Assembly (NCBI GenBank): GCA_009741485.1
Contig: CM019236.1
Coordinates: 51,534,361 to 51,598,360, forward strand
Direction: 5' to 3'
DNA: 64,000 nt
Source of the DNA: Malurus cyaneus samueli
Lineage: Eukaryota; Chordata; Aves; Passeriformes; Maluridae
Shown: one piece after another, positions 36,733 through 47,500 of the stretch
Position numbering within the stretch: position 1 is the first letter of the stretch
Layout: each line of letters opens with the position of its first letter
Translations under genes and position numbers: made by a program
Notes under the pieces: generated by a model
Told to the model about the DNA's origin: nothing
What the model saw: the letters and a program-made list of their open reading frames with translations, nothing else
Databases searched by the model: none

Positions 36733-37944
36733 ATAAATTAATTCAGAGTAGATGTCTCCAAATGTATTGGGAGATTACATAAGTGTTTGTTGAACTTCTG
36801 TATGCACAATGCAAGAGAGAAGGATATATTCATACAAACAATTAGCTGGAGAATGCTGATTTTTGAATTTTAATTTAAATACAGAAGGGCAATGAACATG
36901 AGACTTTAAGTGTGGAATGGTGTTTGCAGTTTCAATTTTTTTTTTGCTTTTAAAAATACTCACACTTTGACAAGCTCAAACAGTTTTCAGAGGCCTCTGG
37001 CCAAATGGTACTCTAATAGTTCACTAACTTGAGCATTGTTAAGAGATTTTTACTTCTTTTATAAAAAATAAAAAATAATAACCAGTTCAACTTCCTTCAT
37101 CTTTCAATGTCGTCTTCATGTTTTCTTTCTAAGCCTTGTCTTTTAAGTTCTTTTCTTTCTTCTGTACTACTGTTGTTTTGGTTTATTGGGCTTTTCCTTA
37201 GTCATTAGCACACTGTTGCAAATTCAGTTTGCTTGCTGTCAGCACTGTGTGCTCATTTTTAGGTTAAACCGAGAGCTTTTTCTGCCTCTGAGCTTCTACT
37301 TAGTGTCTTGTGTCTTCTCAGGATGTTCTCACAGTTCAGTCTATCCCATGTGTTCATCTAGCACAGCATTGTTAGAAACTTAAGTTAGACCTAAAACACG
37401 CTACTGCAGGACCTGATGAAGTCAATAAAAGAGTTGCCAAGGATATGAATGCCTGTGAAGGAGGAGATGAAAACCTTATCTAAAGATTTTAAAGGAAAGG
37501 AATCTTCAGGCATTAAGAAACAAACAAAAAATTTTTTTAAAATTTATGCATGTTTTCATTTTCAGTCTGGAACTGAAGACTCATTTGCACCAAGTAGTGT
37601 GGCTTAAAATCGTTTGTCTCCTTCTTTCTCTTGGGAGACATTTATTACTAGTTTACCACTCTATTTGTATAAAAATAGTCAAGATAACTTACAAGAATCC
37701 TTGTACAACAACCAAATTTTTGTCATATTGCTACTTCTCTCTGCCAATCAAGATACAGTTCTTTTATAAAGAAAAGCCATGTGTGGCAGATGCTGCTTGA
37801 ATCCATGTTCTGATTGAGACAGCAGACAGGTGGAAAGTTAAAGTTAGTTTTTAGCTGCACTGCAACCATACTCTCTCACAATCAGTTGTAGGAAAACTGG
37901 CTCTCTTAGTGGGAGTGTGTTCTGCCTTTTTTTTTTAAATAGAG

Positions 37945-38045
37945 TCAAGGGCTATTTAGGTTGGAAAGACTTTAAGTTACTGAGTCCAGCTCTTAGCCTG
38001 ACCCTGTCAAGTGTGGCAAATAGCCACTTAATCATTAAGTGAGAG
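37945..38045 (-). mobile_element. CR1 LINE 3' end fragment, antisense
   Basis: The words TTTAGGTTGGAAAGACTTTAA, GAGTCCAGCTCTTAGCCTGA and CACTTAATCATTAAG follow the reverse complement of the avian CR1 3' region. Short and decayed. Confidence 0.65.
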
Positions 38046-38535
38046 TTAGTTGCTGAGGATGCTGGAAGTGGAGAATGGGGAGTATGTAATGTGAATGAAG
38101 AATGAACAAAAGAACCACCAGATCAAGAAAAGAAAAATAAAACATTTATTTAGTAGAAAATACCAACGTAGCAGGCTAAAAACCAAGAAAATAATTAATT
38201 GGATGTGTGCTAAATGTCTGTAGGAAAGTACATTAGCCTAGTTAGGTACCTGACTTGCTATTCCGGTCTCAATTTTTCAATAATTATCAAGTATATAAAA
38301 TCTTAATTAGTTTTTAATGTAAGTAAGATTGGGGAAGTTATTTGTAATTAATTTACTGAAAAAAAGAAATAGGAAATCAAGCAAGCCCATTTTCTGACAC
38401 TAAAAAGAAATGTTTCTGAACTTCGCACAGATGAATGTAGGTTATTTCTCTAGTCCTGTAGTTTTGCTAGGACCATTTGTAAGTTCTTCATTATTTTGTT
38501 TCACGCTTGAACTATGTTTAATGTAAGCCATACAT

Positions 38536-38560
38536 TACATACATACATACATACATACAT
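38536..38560. repeat. (CATA)n microsatellite
   Basis: About six perfect tetranucleotide units of ACAT. Likely length-variable between individuals. Confidence 0.9.
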
Positions 38561-40831
38561 GATGGTTGTGCCTTTTGTGGAATTATTGGAAGTTTTGTTT
38601 TTCAGCTGTAGAATGTTCTCATCGGTGTTGAAAGCTCAGAAAGGTTCAGCCTTTCTCTGTTACCAGACCTTTAGGGTGGATGTGTTCATAAAGTAGACAG
38701 TTTCTAGTGTTCAGGCCTTTCTCTGCAGGTTGAGAAAATGACTAGTACATGATGAAGGGAAATGACAGCTGAACATCTACTTTGGGGACTCTTGATTTGC
38801 CCTCTTGCCCCATTGCTTCTGAAAACTCGTAAGCCTGACCTCCATCAGTCATTTTGCGACTTCCTTGGTAACACAATCACTTTTGGCCTTTGATGAGTGT
38901 TCAATATCACACCAACTCTCACTGTGTCATCTCTGAGAGCAGAAGTAGTTTGGCTGTCTGAACATTTCCTCTTTTTAAAAGGGAAGTTGAATAATGAGCC
39001 TTACCATTAGGGAAAACCAGAAAGTGACATGTGCAGAACTGTAATTAAGAAAAGCCATGTTAGGTATTGGATAAAAGGGAACTGTTTCTGACTAGCATGT
39101 CGGAAGCCTTCTCATTCACTGAATTGGGGTGGGAGAGAAATAGCAGCTTATCATATGGAGAAAATTTCTTGGCATTTATTTTGAAAATGGCTGTGCTCTT
39201 ACAGTCATTGTATGAAGATTACTATGATTTGTCTTCATCTCTTCCTTTTTGAATAACTTGTGATTTTTATCTGGATCTGACAACAGGAATATGCCCCTGA
39301 AATGGTGACAGAGTATGGTAACTCTTTTCCCTTGTGAATTCGCTGCATCAGCTGTACTATTGAAACGGAAGGAAAAAATTGGTATGCTTTTTACAAACGT
39401 GCTTTGTACACTTTAAACCAGGAGACTGAGCTTGAATTGAGCATGTAGTTTGGTTGTAGTCACGTCCTCCCATGACTGCAACTCTTTCTCTCCACAAGGT
39501 CAAGGTGGTCATTGCTGTTAATGAACATGTCATTTGGAAGAATCCTGATTACAAGGACCCTAGGAAGTAAACATTTCTTTGTAAGAGTAGAAGCTGGAAT
39601 GCATCTTTTTCTCCCTAGATCTGAAACTGAAAGGAAGGAGAAGTTTTGTGTGTTTAAGTGTTTAGCTTCTGAGTGTTCCCATTGCACAAGGTACTCTTGA
39701 CATTAACTGGATTTTGTGGATTTAGTGCCTTTCTCTAGCCTTTAGCTTTTTATTTTTTTTTAATAGTCTTTGTGCTGTTAAATAAGCCATATAAAGCATT
39801 GTGTAATGAAACAATAGATGAAAGCTTTCGTATTGATCTTGCCTGAAGTGGCTCTGCAGCAAATGATTCTGCAGTCTCCTGGAGTATTCCCAATGCCTTT
39901 GGGGCAACTGGGATGTATCTACGTACTGTTTAAGGGAACCATAAAAGTTTGGGTTTGGTTCACATCTACTGGTGGAGAGAAGGTCTGAGTGACAGAAGTG
40001 GAACAAAATGGTATCTCTGAATTTGGAAGATCATAAGGATCCCCTTGCTGCAGTACTGCATGGAGTGAAGATCCAAATCCAGACTGGAGAAATGCTGAGT
40101 TTCACAGTGGTTCATGCTTAGTGTCTTCATTAAAATAGATATCTCTGTCTTTCCTTAATTTACCTGTAATTTGGGAATCGTGCTGCAGCTGGGCTTTTAT
40201 ACTCTGCAGGGGAATCTTGTTTGGCTGGATTGCCAGATATTGACAAGATAATTAGTGTCCAGAAAGGGTGAATGTGGCTCATGCACTGCTTCTGGAGGTG
40301 CTGAAACTAGAGGAAAAAATCAGCTGTCTAAACTTCGGTGGTGATCCCAGGCCTAAATGGAATGTAATGTGAGAAGTGGCCTATTGTGGCAGGAAAAACA
40401 AGTAGACCTTCTTAGAGAAGTGTGGTGAAAGCTTGGAGAATATCTGCTAAAAGTTCATCAGGTTTTTATCAGGTCTAGAAAAGGGTGCGTATGCCAGATG
40501 CAATTGGGGAGTAATGTCTGGGAGCTAGTTCAGATAATCAGGTTCTGATTGTTTCAGAGCGTGTGGCTGTGCCCTGCTCACCACAGTTGCCCAGAGAGTT
40601 GGGGTTCACCTTGTCCTTTGGCATCTCTGTGGTCCTCGGCTGCAGGACTGGTTCAAGAGATTTCCAATAATGACAGGAGGAAAACTTGAAACAACTTTTA
40701 TCTGGGCGTCTGCAGTGAAGCCACCCCCTTGTGAATCCCTTCTTAAGGGGAAGGAAGCACCCAAGAGTCATAAATGCTCATGATGAAAAGGAACGACAAA
40801 TGTCACAGAGTCTGCATAAAACACACCAAGT

Positions 40832-40837
40832 TTTATT
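40832..40837 (-). promoter_or_regulatory. Minus-strand AATAAA with downstream GT-rich stretch
   Basis: On the minus strand AATAAA is followed by ACTTGGTGTGTTTTATGC, a GT-rich context like a real cleavage site. It lies about 670 bp downstream of the minus-strand stop at 41504, so it could end the repeat-protein transcript. It could also be the R region of a decayed LTR. No choice is possible from sequence alone. Confidence 0.35.
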
Positions 40838-41029
40838 AGCAACTTACACTCTTGGCGTGGAATTTGCTATGTTAGTCACTAGCCTACCTATACACACATG
40901 GGAGAAGGTTTGTGAGAAAGGGCAGTGGTGAAAGGGAAGGGAGAAAAGATGAATTAAAGAAAGGGAGGAACAGAGAAAGAAAAAGAAAAAAATGGAGAGA
41001 GAAAAGAAGTCAGAAGTCCTGGTTCCAGC

Positions 41030-41375
41030 GTTGATCCAGCTGATGGGGTCTCATTCGTGGTTCCAGCATTGATCCAGATGATGGGATGTCATTCCTTGTT
41101 CCACCATCCATCCACATCATGGGATGTCATTCCTTGTTCCACCATCCATCCAGATCATCGATGGGATGTCAGTTCTTGTTCCGCCATCCATCCAGATGAT
41201 GGGATGCCAGTTCTTGTTCCACTCTCCATCCAGATCATGGATGGGATGTCAGTCCTTGTTCCACCATCCATCCAGATCATCGATGGGATGTCAGTTCTTG
41301 TTCCACCACCCATTCAGCTGATGGGATGCCTTTCCTTGTTCCATCATTGATGCAGATGATGGGACTAGATCAGGC
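41030..41375. repeat. Minisatellite, unit about 42 bp, 8 copies
   Basis: The core reads TTGTTCCACCATCCATCCAG then ATCATCGATGGGATGTCA, repeated with small changes. Some units lack the second GATGG, giving alternating lengths of about 35-42 bp. It lies just 3' (minus sense) of the repeat-protein candidate. Confidence 0.88.
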
Positions 41376-41503
41376 ATGTTTGCCCCTCAGAAGTGATGTC
41401 CTACCTGCGCATGGCCCCCTTGTCCGGTCACAACTCCTTCTTTCTCATGCCCTATTATCACTAGCAATGCTTGGTTCCTCCCAATAGCCCTCGTGTGTTT
41501 TTA

Positions 41504-44500
41504 TCAAGACTCCTTGGCAGACTCCACAGCTGTCCTGCTGTCGGTGTTTGAGGCACATCCACTGGCCTCTTGCCTCCTGGGATTCTCCACTTGTATTGCT
41601 CCTGTGGGATGCTGAGCAGGCTCGGGGCCAGGCAGTGCCTCTGGCGCCTGACCTGGTGCTGACAGTGGGGCACTAATCCTCAGGCTGTCCTCCCATGCAG
41701 GCACAGCCTGCTTGGATCCCAGAGTGCCTGCCTGAAGCGGGAGGGATGCTGCCTGCAGACAGCGTGTGTCCTGCTGAGACAACGGGCTTGTGGCCAGCTG
41801 GGCGAAGGGCAGAGTGGGCTGGAGGGGCTGCGTGGGGCAGCTGCCTGGCTCTCTACCCGTGTGTCTGTCACCTGCTCACCAAAGGCAGGAGAAGGAAGCT
41901 GCCTTTGCCTCCTCTTGTGCTTTGGGAATGAGAGGGGCACAGTGCTCCTCTTCCTCAGGACATCTGGCCCTGGCAGCCCCTGCAGGCTCCGAGCCTGTGG
42001 GACCAGCGAAGGCCGGAGACCCCTGTGCAGGTCAGGGCTGGCCTCTGCTCCTGCCCCTGGGCCCAAACTGCTGAGAGAGCTGGGCACCTCCAGAGGAGCA
42101 GAGTGAGGGTCCCACTTATTCACTGGGCCCAAGAACTCGTCCCAGATATCCCAGGTGACATAATATTCCCATTGGGACAGCTCTGTGTCACTGCTGCCTT
42201 CTCCTTGCGAAAGCACTTGGCCTTTTCTGCTTGGGACAGCTCTTCATCTGTAGTATTCCCTTTGTGATGGCTCTTGAGGTCTCTTGTCTTCTGCTTCAGA
42301 CATCCTGTTGTCTCTGATTTCATTCCCTTGGGGGTTTGTTGCTTTCCCCCTGTTTCTCCTCCTTGGCCAAGGCCCCACATTGGTTTGGGATATTCGCTTC
42401 CTGCCAGTCCAGCACCCAATGATGACTGGGCATTTTCTCCAACTTCTGGAGAACTGGCCTGGCTTCGCAGAGCAGGGGCCCTCTGTGCTCTGCGCTGGCT
42501 GGGTGCCCCATGTCAAGCTCCTGCGCAGGCTCCCTCTGGGACATGGTGCTCAGATACTCACCAGGATTTGCAGGCACGGACAGAGATGTGCTGGGGAGGT
42601 TTGGCCTCATTTGGACAAAGGACATCGCTGGGTCCTGCTCTGCTCCTTGCCCCTGGCACCATGTCCCTGGAAGCCTGTCCATGGGAGCTGCCACAGGCAG
42701 GCCCTGTGCCCGGTCCTGCTGGGCTGCTGGCCTCTGGCTGGGCCTCTGCATCCCAGTGGAGACCCCGCCATGGACTCATACAGGGATACAACTCCTGTAC
42801 CTGTGAGTCTCCCGGGTGCAGATCAACTTACCTGGGAGCTGGTGTTCAGCACTTGAGAAGGCTCTGTCTGGAAGATCAGATCACTCAGGTCATTCTCATT
42901 TTTGTCAGGGCCAGGCAGAGGTGTGCTGCTGAGGTTTTCTTCCATGTGGGACAATGGCAGTGATGGGTCCTGCTTGCCCATGGGGTCTGCCATAGATAGG
43001 CTGTGTGCCCGGTCCTGCTGGGCTGCTAGACTCTGGATGGTCCTCTGGATCCCGGTGGAGACCCCGCCATGGACTCATATAGGGATATGACTGCTATACT
43101 TGATGTGGGTCTCCTGGGACATGCAGCAAACTACCTGGCACCTGAGAAGTCTCTGTGTGGGAGACGACACTCAGATCCGTCTCATTCTTGTCATGGCCAG
43201 GCAGAGGTGTGCTGCTGAGGTTTTCTTCCATGTGGGACAATTGCATTGATGGGTCCTGCTTGTCAATGGGAGCTGCCACAGGCAGGTTGTGTGCCCGGTC
43301 CTGCTGGACTGCTGGCCTCTGGCTGGGCTTCTGGATTCCAATGGAGACCCCACCATGGACTTGTACGGAAATACAACTCCTGTACTTGATGTGGGTCTCC
43401 TGGGACATGCAGCAAACTATCTTGGTGCTGGCGTTCAGCATATTAGAAGTCTCTGTCTGGGAGACGACACTCAGGTCATTCTCATTCTTGTCAGGGCCAG
43501 GCAGAGGTGTGCTGCTGAGGTTTTCTTCCATGTGGAGCAATGGCAGTGCTTGGTCCTGCTTTCCCATGGGATCTGCCATAGATAGGCTGTGTGCCCAATC
43601 TTGCTGGGCTGCTGGACTCTCGATGGGCCTCTGGATCCCTGTGGAGACCCCGCCATGGACTTGGACAGGGATACAACTCCTGTACTTGATATGAGTCTCC
43701 GACGATGCATGGCAACTTACCTGCGTGCTGATGTTCAGCACCTGAGAAGGCTCTATTTGGGAGATCACTGAGATCCTTCTCATTTTTGTCAGGGCCAGGC
43801 AGAGGTGTGCTCCTGAGGTTTTCTTCCATGTGGGGCAATGGCAGGGCTGGGTCTTGGTTGTCCATGGGAGCTGCCACAGGCAGGCTGTGTGCCAGGTCCT
43901 GCTGGACTGCTGGACTCTGAATGGGCTGCTGGATCCCAGTGGAGACCTCGCCATGGACTTGTAGAGAAATACAACTCCTGTACTTGATGTGGGTTTCCTG
44001 GGACATGCAGCGAACTACCTGGGTGCTGGTGTTCAGCACATGAGAAGTCTCCATCTGGGAGATGACACTCAGATCCTGCTTATTCTTGTCATGGCCAGGC
44101 AGAGGTGTGCTACTGAGGTTCTCTTCCATGTGGGACGGTGGCAGTGCTGGGTCCTGCTTTCCCATGTGAGCTGCCATAGATAGGCTGTGTGCCCGGTCCT
44201 GCTGTGCTGCTCGCCTCTGGCTGGGCTGCTGGATTCCAGTGGAGACCCCGCCATGGACTCATACAGAGATACAACTCCTGTACCTGTGAGTCTCCCGGAG
44301 TGCAAATCAAGATACCTGGGTGCTGGTGTTGAGCACCTGAGAAAGCTCTGTCTGGGAGATCACTCAGATCTTTCTCATTTCTTTCAGGGCCAGGCACATG
44401 TGTGCTGCTGAGGTTTTCTTCCCTGGGACCATGGCGGTTCTGGGGTCCTGGTTGCCCATGGGGTCTGCCAAAGAGGCGGTGTGCCCGGTCCTGCTGGACT

Positions 44501-47500
44501 GTTGGTCTCTGGATGTGCCTCTGGATCCCAGTGGAGACCAGGCAGGAGACTCTTGCAGGCATACAGCTCCTGTACTTGACGTGGGTCTCCTGGGATGCCT
44601 GGCAACTTACCTGGGTGCTGATGTTCTGCACACGGGAAATCTCTGTCGGGGACATCTCTCAGCTCCTTCTCATTTTTGTCAGGGCCAGGCAGAGGTGTGC
44701 TGCTGAGGTTTTCTTCCATGTGGGACAATGGCAGTGCTGGGTCCTGGTTGTCCATGGGACTGCCACAGGCAGGCTGTGTGCCTGGTCCTGCTGGGCTGCT
44801 GGACTCTGAATGGGCCTTTGGATCCCAGTGGAGACCCGCCATGGACTTGTAGAGAAATACAACTCCTGTACTTGATGTGGGTCTCCTGGGACATGCAGCA
44901 AACTACCTGGCACCTGAGAAGTCTCTGTCTGGGAGACCACACTCAAATCCTTCTCATTCTTGTCAGGGCCAGGCAGAGGTGTGCTGCTGAGGCTCTCTTC
45001 CATGTGGGGCAATTCCATTGATGGGTCCTGCTTGCCTGTGGAAGCTGCCACACGCAGGCTGTGTGCCCAGTCCTGCTGGACTGCTGGCCTCTGCCTGGGC
45101 TACTGGATTCCAGTAGAGACCCTACCATGGACTTGGACAGGAATACATCTCCTTTACTTGATGTGGGTCTCCTGGGACATGCAGGAAAATATCTTGGTGC
45201 TGGCGTTCAGCATATTAGAAGTCTCTGTCTGGGAGACGACACTCAGATCCTGCTTATTCTTGTCATGGCCAGGCAGAGGTGTGCTGCTGAGGTTCTCTTC
45301 CATGTGGGTCAATGGCAGTTCTGGGTCCTGGTTGCCCATGGGGGCTGCCAAAGAGGCTGTTGTGCCGGTCCTGGTGGGCTACTGGCGACTGGCTGGCCTA
45401 ATGGATCCCAGTGGAGACCTCGCACGGACTCGTATAGGGATACCACTCCTGTACTTGATGTTGGTCTCCCGGAATGAACATTAACTTACCTGGGTGCTGG
45501 TGTCCAGAAATCTCTGTCTAGGACATCACTCAGCTCCTTCTCATTTTTGTCATGGCCAGGCAGAGGTGTGCTGTTGAGGTTCTTTTCCATGTGGGGCAAT
45601 TGCATTGATGGATCCTGCTTGCCCATGGGAGCTGCCACAGGCAGGCTGTGTGCCCGGTCCTCCTGGGCTGCTGGACTCTGCCTGGGCTGCTGGATCCCAG
45701 TAGAGACCCCGCCATGGACTTGTACGGAAATACAACTCCTGTACTTGACGTGGGTCTCCTGGGACATGCAGCAAACTACCTGAGTGCTGGTGTTCAGCAC
45801 ATGAGAAGGGCTCTGTCTGGGAGATAACTCAGATCTTTCTCATTTTTTTCATGGCCTGGCAGAGGTGTGCTGCTGAGGTTTCTCTTCCATGTGGGACAAT
45901 GGCAGTTCTGGGTCCTGCTTGCCCATGGAGCTGCCATAGAAGGCTGTGTGCCTGGTCCCTGCTGGGCTGCTGGACTCTGGCTGGTCCTCTGGATCCCAGT
46001 GGAGACCCCGCCATGGACTTGTACAGGGATATGACTGCTATACTTGATGTGGGTCTCCTGGGATATGCAGCAAACTACCTGGCACCTGAGAAGGCTTCGT
46101 TTGGGAGACGACACTCAGATCCTTCTCATTTTTGTCAGGGTCAGGCAGAGGTGTGCTGCTGAGGCTCTCTTCCATATGGGACCATGGCAGTGCTGGGTCC
46201 TGGTTGTCCATGGGACTGCCACAGGCGGGCTGTGTTCCCGGTCCTGCTGGGCTGCTGGCCTCTGGCTGGGCTGCTGGATTCCAGTGGAGACTCCGCCATG
46301 GACTCGTACAGGGATACAACTCCTGTCTCTGTGAGTCTCCCGGAGTGCACATCAACTTACCTGCGTGCTGGTGTTCAGCACCTGAGAAGTCTCTGTTTAG
46401 GAGATCACTCAGATCTTTCTCATTTCTGTCAGGGCCAGGCAGAGGTGTGCTGCTTAGGTTTTCTTCCATGTGGGGCAATGGCAGTTCTGGGTCGTGCTTG
46501 CCCATGGGGTCTGCCAAGGAGGCGGTGTGCCCGGTCCTGCTGGAATGTTGGTCTCTGGATGGGCCTCTGGATCCCAGTGGAGGCCAGGCAGGAGACTCTT
46601 GCAGGCATACAGCTCCTGTACTTGACATGGGTCTTCCGGGATGCCTGTCAACTTACCTCGGTGCTGATGTTCTGCACATGAGAAATCTCAGTCGGGGACA
46701 TCTCTCAGCTCCTTCTCATTTTTGTCATGGCCAGGTAGAAGTGTGCTGCTGAGGTTCCCTTCCATGTGGGAGAATGGCAGTGCTGGGTCCTGGTTGCCCA
46801 TGGCAGCTGCTGTAGATAGGCTGTGTGCCTGGCCCTGCTGGACTGCTCGCCTCTGGCTCGTCCTCGGGATCCCAGTGGAGACCCCGCCATGGACTTGTAC
46901 AGGGATATGACTGCTATACTTGATGTGGGTCCCCTGGGATATGCAGCAAACTACCTGGCACCTGAGAAGGCTTCGTTTGGGAGACGACACTCAGATCCTT
47001 CTCATTTTTGTCAGGACCAAGCAGAGGTGTGCTGCTGAGGTTTTCTTCCATGTGGGGCAGTGGCAGCGCTGGGTCCTGCTTGTCCAGGGGGCTCCCATAG
47101 ATAGTCTGCGTGCCCGTTCCTGCTGGGCTGCTGGCCTCTGGCTGGGCTGCTGGATCCCAGTGGAGACCCCGCCATGGACTCGTACAGCGATACGACTCCT
47201 GTACCTGCGAGTCTCCCGGAGTGCACATCAAGTTACCTGGGTGCTGGTGTTGAGCACCTGAGAAGTCTCTGTTTAGGAGATCACTCAGATCTTTCTCATT
47301 TCTGTCAGGTCCAGGCTGAGGTGTGGTGTGCTGCTGAGGTTCTCTTCTGTGGGACCATGGCAGTTCTGGATCTTGGTTGCCCATGGCGGCTGCCAAAGAG
47401 GCGGTGTGCCCGGTCCTGCTGGGCTGCTGGCGTCTGGATGGGCCTCTGGATCCCAGTGGAGACCAGGCAGGAGACTCTTGCAGGCATACAGCTCCTGTAC

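Larger units (their letters stand above)
36760..41029. other. Intergenic, gene-poor
   Basis: About 4.3 kb with no coding exon that I can recognise. It contains one antisense CR1 tail (37945-38045), a CATA microsatellite (38536-38560) and, at the right end, a minus-strand polyadenylation-like site (40832). The open frames of 60-95 codons here are consistent with chance. Confidence 0.5.

Noticed and set aside
38514..38696. Open frame over the CATA microsatellite
   Set aside because: Produced by the simple repeat; no other support.
41030..41375. Minisatellite as a coding repeat
   Set aside because: Unit length varies between about 35 and 42 bp and does not keep one frame; no flanking coding sequence on the plus strand.
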